Source: Chiayiivirga sp. (lineage in GTDB: Bacteria > Pseudomonadota > Gammaproteobacteria > Xanthomonadales > Xanthomonadaceae). Taken from it: a stretch of DNA of 64,000 nt. Shown here in pieces: positions 27,124 to 34,465 of this stretch. Location: positions 123,440 through 187,439 of the forward strand of contig JALCLA010000005.1 of the NCBI GenBank assembly GCA_022647565.1, in the 5' to 3' direction. The notes under the pieces were generated by a model that did no database searches, was not told the origin of the DNA, and saw only the letters and a list, made by a program, of their open reading frames with translations. The first letter of the stretch is position 1. The number at the start of each line of letters is the position of its first letter. The position numbers were made by a program, and so were the translations under genes.

Positions 27124-27780
27124 TCCCGCGAAAGCGGGAGGTGCGTTACACCTGCCGAAGGCAGGTCATCCCTCTTGATCTTGGCTTTACTCGCGTGAAT
27201 TGAGTTTCTCGCGGGGTTTCGTCCGCCTCAGCGGCGGACGAGCTACTTTCTCTTGCGTCGCCAAGAGAAAGTAGCCAAAGAGAAGGCGACCCGGAGATCG
27301 CGCCCTCGCTGCGCGAGGGTTCACGTCGGGCCTCCGGGGTTTCTCGACGGCACGTCCATGTACCGGCGAGAAACTCGCGCGCTTCCTGCGCGCGATGCTG
27401 CGCACTGATCCTTCGGCCCGCCGCCGCGATCTACGGGACCCAGGAGCCCAGCGCATGCGAGCTTTTGGCTCTCCCTCCCGTCTCTGGCGCCGAGCAGCGC
27501 AGCCGGGCTCGGGGGAAAGGCGCGCATGTTCGAGCGCAGGGATGCGCGAGTTCGCGCCGGCCCGAGCTCGGCGAGCAGCGCAGGGCACCGCGCGCAGCGC
27601 GGCACCAGGGTCGGGTGCCCTTCTCTTTGGTTCCTTTCTCTTGGGCACGCAAGAGAAAGGGACTCGGCCGCCGCCGAGGCGGACGAAACTCCGCGATAGA
27701 TTCACTTCGAGCGAGTAAAGCCAAGATCAAATGGGACGACCTGTTTGCGGCAGGCTAGAGCACCTCCCGCTTTCGCGGGA
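27124..27780. repeat. 657-bp near-palindromic repeat element with ~169-bp inverted arms
   Basis: The gap between the dehydrogenase and bioD is filled by a large imperfect inverted repeat. The left arm (27124-27292) and right arm (27612-27780) share, in inverted orientation, TCCCGCGAAAGCGGGAGGTG, TTGATCTTGGCTTTACTCGC, GTCCGCCTC and CAAGAGAAAGTAGCCAAAGA-like sequence. The 319-bp core is GC-rich with many GCGC words. Open frames inside on both strands have no protein-like similarity. Parts (AGAGAAAGTA.CCAAAGAGAAGGC; CCCGCGAAAGCGGGA) belong to dispersed repeat families familiar from Xanthomonadales and other proteobacteria. The flanks (27036-27123, 27781-27858) show nothing else. Confidence 0.8.
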
Positions 27781-27858
27781 AACAAGAGCGGGAGAGACCA
27801 CCGCCAAGGCGAACGAAACCCGCGACCGCGTCGCTGCATTCGGGAAAAGCGAAAAACC

Positions 27859-28533
27859 TCAACCCGCGCTAGCCAACGGCCCCAGGTCCAGTTTCGCCTG
27901 CGGCGCCCCATCCGCCGCATGTTCGATCACCCCAAGACACGGCACCGACAGATGCCGCCGCAACAGGTCGATGCTGGCGTCGGCGGTGGCAAAGTCCGGG
28001 TCGATGCGATTGCCGATCCAGCCGACCACGCGGCAGCCATCGGCTTCGATTGCGCGCTGGGTCAGGCGCGCGTGATTGATGCAGCCCAGGCGCACGCCCA
28101 CCACCAGCACCACCGGCAGGTCGAGCGCGTGCACCAGGGCGGATTGGTCCAGGCGCGGTGCCAGCGGCGCGAGCCAGCCGCCCACGCCTTCCACAACGCG
28201 CGTGGGCGCGAACATCGCGAGCCGCGCATAGGCCTCGCACAGCGGCTCCAGATCCACCTTGACGCCTTGCAGCACGGCGGCGATTTCCGGCGCGGCCGGT
28301 TCGCGCAAGGCGATCGGATTCACCAGCGCATACGGCGGCGCGGGATGGCTGGCATCGCGCAAGGCGAGTGCGTCGGCGTTGTGCCATTCCGTGCCGACGC
28401 GTTCGCAACCGCTGGCGACGGGCTTCATTCCCACGGCGTTCCGCACCCGCGCCTGCAATGCGCGCAGCAGTGCCACGCTGGCGACGGTCTTTCCGATGCC
28501 GGTGTCGGTGCCGGTGACGTAGAAGGACAGCAT
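27859..28533 (-). CDS. bioD: Dethiobiotin synthase
   Basis: A 224-residue P-loop ATPase that converts 7,8-diaminopelargonate, CO2 and ATP to dethiobiotin in biotin synthesis. It starts MLSFYVTGTDTGIGKTVAS, with the family P-loop GTDTGIGKT at residues 8-16. GMKPVASG contains the substrate-contacting Lys, and VVEGVGGWLAPL the Mg-binding Glu region. GVRLGCINHARLTQRAI and GWIGNRIDP follow as usual. ATG 28533 is the natural start; the 75 extra upstream codons overlap the divergent gene. No other bio gene is in the window. Confidence 0.92.
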   Translation of the reverse strand: MLSFYVTGTDTGIGKTVASVALLRALQARVRNAVGMKPVASGCERVGTEWHNADALALRDASHPAPPYALVNPIALREPAAPEIAAVLQGVKVDLEPLCEAYARLAMFAPTRVVEGVGGWLAPLAPRLDQSALVHALDLPVVLVVGVRLGCINHARLTQRAIEADGCRVVGWIGNRIDPDFATADASIDLLRRHLSVPCLGVIEHAADGAPQAKLDLGPLASAG

Positions 28534-28645
28534 GTGGAGTCCGCGGCCGTGGTGTCGGAGCGAGCATAGCAAGCCGCATGGGCGCGGCGATGCAGCCGGC
28601 GCTGCTAGACTGGGTGCCCTCGTCGAGACAGGATTCCGGTCCCTG

Positions 28646-29128
28646 ATGTTCGCCCACTCCGCGCTGTCCGGAACCAAGTCCGAGCAATACGAACAGCTGC
28701 AGCAGCAGGCACGGGCATTGATGCAGGGGGAGCGCGATCGCACCGCGAACGCAGCCAACCTGTCGGCGCTGGTCTACCACGCCCTGCCCGAGCTGAACTG
28801 GGTGGGTTTTTATTTTCATGACGGCCGCGAACTCGTGGTGGGTCCCTTCCAGGGCTTGCCGGCCTGCGTGCGCATCGCGCTCGGCAAGGGCGTGTGCGGC
28901 ACCGCCGCCGCCACGCGCCAGACCCAGCGCGTGCCGGACGTGGAGGCCTTCCCCGGCCACATCGCCTGCGACTCGGCCTCGCGTTCCGAACTGGTGGTGC
29001 CGCTGCTGCGGGGCGACGAACTGATCGGCGTGTTCGATCTCGACAGCCCGTGCCCGGATCGTTTCGACGCCGACGACCAGCGCGGGCTGGAAGCCGTCGC
29101 CGCCATCTTCATCGAGAGCCTGGCATGA
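28646..29128 (+). CDS. msrC: Free methionine-(R)-sulfoxide reductase (GAF domain)
   Basis: A 160-residue single GAF-domain enzyme of the YebR/fRMsr family, which reduces free Met-(R)-sulfoxide. The three conserved cysteines are present: PACVRIALGKGVCGTAA (two) and HIACDSASRSELV (one). NWVGFYFHDGRELVVGPFQG is the usual N-terminal block, and LIGVFDLDSP the C-terminal one. ATG 28646 is chosen over earlier in-frame codons because family similarity starts shortly after it. Its stop overlaps the next start as ATGA. It is divergent from bioD. Confidence 0.9.
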   Translation: MFAHSALSGTKSEQYEQLQQQARALMQGERDRTANAANLSALVYHALPELNWVGFYFHDGRELVVGPFQGLPACVRIALGKGVCGTAAATRQTQRVPDVEAFPGHIACDSASRSELVVPLLRGDELIGVFDLDSPCPDRFDADDQRGLEAVAAIFIESLA

Positions 29129-29544
29129 GCAGCAGCGACAAACTCAAGAACGTGGGCCCGAAGTCGGCGGCGTGGTTGCGCCAGGTCGGGGTGCGCACCC
29201 AGGGTGATCTGGAAGCGCTGGGTGCGGTGGCCGCCTTCATCAAGGTCAAGCGCGCCGGTTTCAAGCCCAGCCTGAACCTGCTCTACGCGCTTGAAGGCGC
29301 CTTGCTCGCTTGCCATTGGCAGCAGGTGCCGGAAGCGCGGCGCATCGAACTGCTGGCCGCGGCCGAGGAGGCGTCATTGTCCTTGCCGCTGCCCAAGCAC
29401 AAGCGCATGGCCGCGATGAGCGGAGAGGTGCGCGATGTGTCGCCGCCGGCGTCGGACAACGACGGCGGCGAGGTCCCGGTGGAAATGAGTTTCGGATTCG
29501 ACGATCCCGATGCGGGCGCATCGGGCGGCGATGAGGAACACTGA
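29125..29544 (+). CDS. TfoX/Sxy C-terminal domain protein
   Basis: A 139-residue protein. Residues 1-85 match the TfoX C-terminal domain (KLKNVGPKSAAWLRQVGVRT, ALGAVAAFIKVKRAG, SLNLLYALEGALLACHW), a helix-hairpin-helix-like fold. There is no TfoX N-terminal domain, so it is not a full Sxy competence regulator. The C-terminal ~50 residues are acidic, Asp/Gly/Glu-rich and probably disordered. It is translationally coupled to the upstream reductase (ATGA). Stand-alone TfoX-C proteins have no settled function; DNA binding is an inference. Confidence 0.82.
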   Translation: MSSSDKLKNVGPKSAAWLRQVGVRTQGDLEALGAVAAFIKVKRAGFKPSLNLLYALEGALLACHWQQVPEARRIELLAAAEEASLSLPLPKHKRMAAMSGEVRDVSPPASDNDGGEVPVEMSFGFDDPDAGASGGDEEH

Positions 29545-29578
29545 GGCGGGCCAGACGAGCCCGGTGCCGCGCCACCCG

Positions 29579-32533
29579 ATGCGCGGGCGGTGGCAGCGCG
29601 CGTGCCTGGCAATGCTGTCGATGGCCTGGCTCGTGGGCACGCTGCCGGCGGCGCAGCGCTTCGGGCAGGATCGCGGCTTGCCCAGCCAGACCATTGAAGC
29701 CCTGGCCCTGGACGAACGCGGCTTCCTCTGGGTCGGCACCCTGGATGGATTGGTGCGCTTCGACAGCCATCGCTTCCTGCCGGTGGACCTGGGCTATGGA
29801 CGAGCGCTCGCCGATCCCAAGATCACGCGCCTGCTGAGCCTGCCGGGTGCGGTCTACATCGCCACGCCGCGCGGTTTGCATCGCTTCGACCAGCACAGTG
29901 AGACGCTCGCGCCGGTGCGTGCCGGGAGCCAGGACGCGGTCGGTATCGTCGGCCTGGCACGCGAGCCCGAAGGCGGCATGGTGGCAGCCACCGATGCCGG
30001 CCTGCTGTATCGCTGGCGCGAGAACGGATCGGTGCCGGAACTCGAACCTGTCGCCCTGCGGTTGTCGGCACCCTTGCCGCAGATCACGACGCTCGCCGCC
30101 GGGCGCGAGGCGCTTTGGCTCGGCACCACGCGCGGGGTGTATCGGGTGGATCGCGCCACCGGACGCACCGAGTTGCTGCGCCTCGACCTGCCCGAGATAT
30201 CCCACGGCGAAGTGCATGTTTCGGCCGTGATCGAAGACGCCAAGGGCGAACTGTGGATCGGTTTCTGGCTCGACGGGCTGGCGCGCTACCAGCCCGAGCG
30301 CCGGCAGGTGCGGCGCCTGCTGCCCGGCATGGAAGCCGCCGGCGCACTGCGCTCCACCAGCATCTATCGCTTCCTTCCGGATGGCGAAGGCATGCTGGTC
30401 GGCACCAATCGTGGTCTGGTGCGCTATCAGCGCGATTGCGACTGCTTCCGCGGCCTCAACTCCCCGGATTGGGATCGACTCGAAGGTCGCGGCGTGATCG
30501 TGTCCGACCTGGCGCTGGAACCGGGTGGTGCGGTCTGGGCCGGGTCCTGGGGCACGGGCCTGGTGCGGTTCTCCAATGTCGAGCGCGTGATCGAGCGCCA
30601 GGTTCCGGTGGATGGGCGCGCCGATGCGTTAGCGCATCCGATGATCACGGCCTTGCGCGCCGAACCGGACGGGCGCCTGTGGATTGGCTCCTACGGCGGC
30701 GGACTGCAGTTCGCGCCGGCCGCGTCGCGTCGCGCGGGCGAATTCTGGCCGCTGACTGCGCTGCCCTGGGGCGAACGGCGGGTCGAATCCCGCTTCATCT
30801 GGGCGCTGGACCGGACTGATGGCGACTTGCGCATCGGCACCGGCCACGGCTTGCTGAGCTGGTCGGATCGCGATGCGCGCCTGCGTGACGTTGACGCGGG
30901 AGTCGCCTCGGTGCGCAGCCTGCTCGACCTGGGCCAGGGCACGCGCCTGGTCGGCACCATGTTCGGGCTGTATCGCGAACACGACGGCCGGCTCGATCGC
31001 ATCGCGTTGACGGCACCGGGCGAGCTTCCGACCGCGGCGCAGGCGATCTGGTCGCTGGCGCGCTGGGACGACGAGATATGGGCAGGCAGCGGCGGCGGCC
31101 TCTGGTGCCTGGGCGAGGATCTCGAAGTGCGGGCGCGGGTCGAAGTCGGCACGGAAGCCGGCCAATTGCCCGGCCCGGTGGTGTGGACGCAGAAATCCGA
31201 CACGCAAGGCCGGCGCTGGCTCGGCACCTCGGGCGGCCTGGTGGAAGCGCGGCGCGAAGGCGACACCTGGCAGTTCCTGCGCCATGCGCGCGCACCGGAC
31301 GCGGGTAGCCAGAGCGTGGGCAGCATCGAATTCGACGCCGCCGGCCGCCTGTGGTTGGGCACTCCGCGCGGTCTGGTGCGGTATGACCCGGCCTCGGGCG
31401 AGCGCCGCCTGTTCACCACGCGTGACGGACTGGTCGGTGACCAGCTCAACTCCAATGCCAGCACCAGCGATGGCGAACGCCTGTATTTCGGCGGCAGTGG
31501 CGGCGTGATTGCGTTCGACCCGGGTGCGATCCCGGCGCCGGATGTCAGCCTGCATCCGCAAGTCACGCAGTGGCGACTGGGGCAGGGGCCGTGGGAACCG
31601 CCGCGCGACCTGATCCTGGCGCATGACCATCCCAGCTTGCACATCGAGCTCTCGGCGCACTACTTCGAACACCCTGATCAGGTGCGCTATGCCTACCGCT
31701 GGATTCCGGGGGAAAGCGAGTTCACCGAGTTGGGCGACGCGCGCAGCGCCGTCTTTTCACGCTTGCCCGATGGCCGTCATCGCCTGGAGCTGCGAGCCAG
31801 TCTGGCCGACGATGCGGGCGCGAGCACCGTGGCGACCGTGTTCCAGGTCGAGGTGCTGCCGGCCTGGCACCAGGCCTGGTGGGCGCGCGCCGCGATGCTG
31901 CTTGGGCTCGCCAGCCTGGCCTACGCCGTGTTTGCGGTGCGCTCGCGCCAGATCCGGCATCGCGCCCAGGCGCTAGCGCGCGAAGTGCGCGAGCGCACGC
32001 GCGAGCTGAGCGCGGCCAAGGAGGCGCTGGAGCTGGCCAATGCGCAGCTCCAGCGCCAGGCCGGCACCGATCCGCTGACCGGGCTGGACAATCGTCGCCG
32101 TTTGTTCGAGGTCGCGGTGCAGTGGCATGCGCAGGGCCGCAGCCTCGGCGTGGCCTTGATCGACCTCGACCATTTCAAGCGCATCAACGACGAGCACGGG
32201 CATCACACCGGCGATGCGGTGCTGGTGGACTTTGCGAACCTGCTGCGCGGTGCCTTCGGCGACAGCGTCTGCCATGCGCGTTACGGTGGCGAGGAATTCC
32301 TGGTGCTGGCCGAATCCGATCTCGGCGCCTTGCCCGACCGCGCCGAGCGCCTGCTGCTGCGGGTGCGCGAGAGTCGCGTGGTCTCCGCGCTGGGCGGCAG
32401 CCTGCCCTACACCGCAAGCATCGGGATCGCGTTCAGCGCGCCGGGAGAGACGGTGGAAAGCCTGATCCGCCGCGCCGATCGCGCCCTCTACCGGGCCAAG
32501 CAGGCCGGACGAGACTGCTGCCGCGTGGCCTGA
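29579..32533 (+). CDS. Periplasmic beta-propeller sensor diguanylate cyclase (Reg_prop, Y_Y_Y, GGDEF)
   Basis: About 984 residues. A signal peptide or anchor (RACLAMLSMAWLVGTLPAA) precedes a long series of Reg_prop blades such as ERGFLWVGTLDGLVRF, GELWIGFWLDGLARY and GRLWIGSYGGGLQFAP. A Y_Y_Y domain (PDQVRYAYRWIPGESEFTEL) and a transmembrane segment (AAMLLGLASLAYAVFAV) follow, then a coiled coil (ARERTRELSAAKEALELANA-like) and a C-terminal GGDEF domain (DPLTGLDNRRRLFE, LIDLDHFKRIND, ARYGGEEFLVLAE). The GGEEF active site is intact. The usual RxxD inhibitory site upstream is absent, so feedback control may be missing. It should make cyclic di-GMP in response to a periplasmic cue. ATG 29531 is an alternative start. 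Confidence 0.88.
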   Translation: MRGRWQRACLAMLSMAWLVGTLPAAQRFGQDRGLPSQTIEALALDERGFLWVGTLDGLVRFDSHRFLPVDLGYGRALADPKITRLLSLPGAVYIATPRGLHRFDQHSETLAPVRAGSQDAVGIVGLAREPEGGMVAATDAGLLYRWRENGSVPELEPVALRLSAPLPQITTLAAGREALWLGTTRGVYRVDRATGRTELLRLDLPEISHGEVHVSAVIEDAKGELWIGFWLDGLARYQPERRQVRRLLPGMEAAGALRSTSIYRFLPDGEGMLVGTNRGLVRYQRDCDCFRGLNSPDWDRLEGRGVIVSDLALEPGGAVWAGSWGTGLVRFSNVERVIERQVPVDGRADALAHPMITALRAEPDGRLWIGSYGGGLQFAPAASRRAGEFWPLTALPWGERRVESRFIWALDRTDGDLRIGTGHGLLSWSDRDARLRDVDAGVASVRSLLDLGQGTRLVGTMFGLYREHDGRLDRIALTAPGELPTAAQAIWSLARWDDEIWAGSGGGLWCLGEDLEVRARVEVGTEAGQLPGPVVWTQKSDTQGRRWLGTSGGLVEARREGDTWQFLRHARAPDAGSQSVGSIEFDAAGRLWLGTPRGLVRYDPASGERRLFTTRDGLVGDQLNSNASTSDGERLYFGGSGGVIAFDPGAIPAPDVSLHPQVTQWRLGQGPWEPPRDLILAHDHPSLHIELSAHYFEHPDQVRYAYRWIPGESEFTELGDARSAVFSRLPDGRHRLELRASLADDAGASTVATVFQVEVLPAWHQAWWARAAMLLGLASLAYAVFAVRSRQIRHRAQALAREVRERTRELSAAKEALELANAQLQRQAGTDPLTGLDNRRRLFEVAVQWHAQGRSLGVALIDLDHFKRINDEHGHHTGDAVLVDFANLLRGAFGDSVCHARYGGEEFLVLAESDLGALPDRAERLLLRVRESRVVSALGGSLPYTASIGIAFSAPGETVESLIRRADRALYRAKQAGRDCCRVA

Positions 32534-32540
32534 GGCCGGT

Positions 32541-33122
32541 TCAGCGCACGGCCGCGAACTCGCGTGCGTTGCGGTGCCAGCGCGGCGTGCTGCCAATGGC
32601 CTCGAAGGCCTGTTCCGGCTGCTCGATCAGGCGCCACATCGCGCGGTGCTCCGGATTGAGGAAACGCTCGGCGATCACCTGTTCTTCCATGAACTTGAGC
32701 AGGGGCTTCCAGTAGTCGCGGGTGTTGAGCAGCAGGATCGGGTTGAAGTACAGGCCGAGGCGCTTGAGCGTGATTGCCTCGAAAAGTTCTTCCAGCGTGC
32801 CGCAACCGCCCGGCAGGGCGATGACCGCGTCCGAATCGGTGAGCAGGCGGTGCTTGCGCTCGCGCATGTCCTCCACCAGTTCCAGTCGGGTCAGGCCGGG
32901 ATGGCCCCATTCGAGGTCGGCCATGAAGCGCGGCAGGATGCCGACCACATCGCCACCCTCGGCCAGCGCGCCGTTCGCCACCGCACCCATCGACCCGCGC
33001 GAACCGCCGCCATACACCACGGTGCAGCCGTTGCGCGCCAGATGCTGGCCCAGGGCGTAGGCGGCGACGCCGTACTCGGGCGGGCTGAAATCACTGGAGG
33101 CACAGTAGACGCAGACGCGCAT
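32541..33122 (-). CDS. LOG-family protein (TIGR00730), nucleotide phosphoribohydrolase-like
   Basis: A 193-residue Rossmann-fold protein of the LONELY GUY/YgdH class. Signature parts are VYCASSDFS at the start, VVYGGGSRGSMGAVANGAL, the MRERKHRLL motif, and PGGCGTLEELFEAIT (PGGxGTxxE, catalytic Glu). Characterised members release free cytokinin or adenine from nucleoside 5'-monophosphates. In bacteria without cytokinin signalling the role is probably nucleotide salvage or house-cleaning. It converges on the diguanylate cyclase gene with a 7-bp gap and is divergent from the RND operon. Confidence 0.9.
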   Translation of the reverse strand: MRVCVYCASSDFSPPEYGVAAYALGQHLARNGCTVVYGGGSRGSMGAVANGALAEGGDVVGILPRFMADLEWGHPGLTRLELVEDMRERKHRLLTDSDAVIALPGGCGTLEELFEAITLKRLGLYFNPILLLNTRDYWKPLLKFMEEQVIAERFLNPEHRAMWRLIEQPEQAFEAIGSTPRWHRNAREFAAVR

Positions 33123-33218
33123 CGGGGAGGGCAGGGCAGGAAAGGGCGCCCACTGTAGCGATTCGAGGGTCCAACCGCAGCGCCAGCTGAACGAAATTCC
33201 TACGACCGTCTGCCTGGC

Positions 33219-33247
33219 TTGAAGAAAAAAGAATGATCGTTCATTCT
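33219..33247 (+). promoter_or_regulatory. RND operon promoter with palindromic TetR-type operator
   Basis: AGAATGATCGTTCATTCT (33230-33247) is an inverted repeat (AGAATGA-N4-TCATTCT) 27 bp before the adaptor start. TTGAAG at 33219 with a 17-base spacer to a weak -10 (CATTCT, 33242) would place the palindrome over the promoter core. The operon's own TetR-family regulator (37584) is the obvious candidate repressor. Confidence 0.6.
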
Positions 33248-33274
33248 ATGCTCCTCTTTGCGGGAGTAGCTTCC

Positions 33275-34453
33275 ATGAACCATCCAGTCCGCCGGCCCTT
33301 TCGTTGGGTTTCGGGTGCCGCCCTTGTCGCCTTGCTGGCCGCCTGCACGAGTACCGAGGCCCCTCCGGCGCCATCCGCACCCGAGGTCGCGGTCGTGACC
33401 CTGGCGACGCAATCGCTCGACCTGACCCGGCAGTTGCCGGGCCGGGTGCAGCCCTTCCTCGTGGCCGAAGTTCGGCCGCAGGTCACCGGAATCGTGGCCG
33501 AGCGTTATTTCAGCGAGGGCGGTGAGGTCGAAGCCGGCGCGCCGCTCTACCAGCTGGACGACGCCAGCTACCGCGCCGAGGTAAACAGTGCGCGCGCAGC
33601 GCTGACCCGGGCGCAAGCCACGGCCCAGTCGGCGCGGCAGACGGCGCAGCGCAGCGCCACCTTGTCCAAGCAGGGCCTGGTCAGCAAGCAGACCAACGAC
33701 GATGCCGTCGCGGCGCAACGTGAAGCCGAAGCCGGCGTCGGCGTGGCGCGCGCGGCGCTGGACAGCGCCAACATCGTGCTGGGCTATGCGCGCATCACGG
33801 CTCCCATCAGTGGCCGCATCGGCAAGTCCAGCGTGACCCAGGGCGCGCTGGTGACCGCCAACCAGACCGCCGCGCTGGCCACGGTGCAACAGCTCGACCC
33901 GGTTTATGTCGACCTGACCCAGTCCAGTGCCGAACTGCTGCAGCTGCGGCGGGATCTGGCCGCCGGCAAGGTCACCGAGAGCGACGAGGTGGCGGTGACC
34001 ATCCTGCTCGAAGACGGCACGCCCTATTCGCAGCCCGGTCGTCTCGCCTTCTCCGAGGTCAGCGTCAATCCAGACACCGGCAGCTACCTGTTGCGCGTGG
34101 TCGTTCCCAATCCCGACAGCCTGTTGTTGCCCGGCATGTACGTACGTGCGGTGATGTCGGACGCGCAGCGCAGCGATGGCCTGCTGGTGCCGCAGGAAGG
34201 CGTGGCGCGCAATCCGCGCGGCGACGCCACCGTCCTGGTGGTGGCAGCGGACGGCAAGATCGAGCAGCGTGCGATCGAAGTCAGCCGCACCGAAGGCGCG
34301 AACTGGGTGGTCGAATCCGGACTCGCGGCAGGCGACCGCGTGGTGGTGGAAGGCCTGCAGAAGGCGCGTCCGGGCATGGTGGTGACCGCGGTGGAGCGCA
34401 GCGCCGCCGCCGCGGCACCCGAATCCGCGCCGCACGCCGCGGCCCTGCACTGA
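33275..34453 (+). CDS. RND efflux periplasmic adaptor lipoprotein (AcrA/MexA type)
   Basis: A 392-residue membrane fusion protein. A lipoprotein signal ends in ALLAAC (Cys at about 26), so it should be lipid-anchored. AcrA-type blocks are LPGRVQPFLVAEVRPQVTGI, RYFSEGGEVEAGAPLYQLDD, the alpha-hairpin with KQGLVSKQTNDDAVAAQREA, and YARITAPISGRIGKSSVTQG. GSYLLRVVVPNPDSLLLPGM and VVVEGLQKARPGMVV close the barrel and membrane-proximal domains. It couples the AcrB-type permease 12 bp downstream to an outer-membrane channel; no TolC/OprM gene is nearby. ATG 33275 is preferred because the lipobox then lies at the right distance. Confidence 0.92.
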   Translation: MNHPVRRPFRWVSGAALVALLAACTSTEAPPAPSAPEVAVVTLATQSLDLTRQLPGRVQPFLVAEVRPQVTGIVAERYFSEGGEVEAGAPLYQLDDASYRAEVNSARAALTRAQATAQSARQTAQRSATLSKQGLVSKQTNDDAVAAQREAEAGVGVARAALDSANIVLGYARITAPISGRIGKSSVTQGALVTANQTAALATVQQLDPVYVDLTQSSAELLQLRRDLAAGKVTESDEVAVTILLEDGTPYSQPGRLAFSEVSVNPDTGSYLLRVVVPNPDSLLLPGMYVRAVMSDAQRSDGLLVPQEGVARNPRGDATVLVVAADGKIEQRAIEVSRTEGANWVVESGLAAGDRVVVEGLQKARPGMVVTAVERSAAAAAPESAPHAAALH

Positions 34454-34465
34454 GGAACGACCGCC

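Noticed and set aside
27187..27758. Several 90-170 residue Arg-rich frames on both strands in the dehydrogenase-bioD gap
   Set aside because: They are produced by the long inverted repeat; composition is unlike a protein and no domain is visible.
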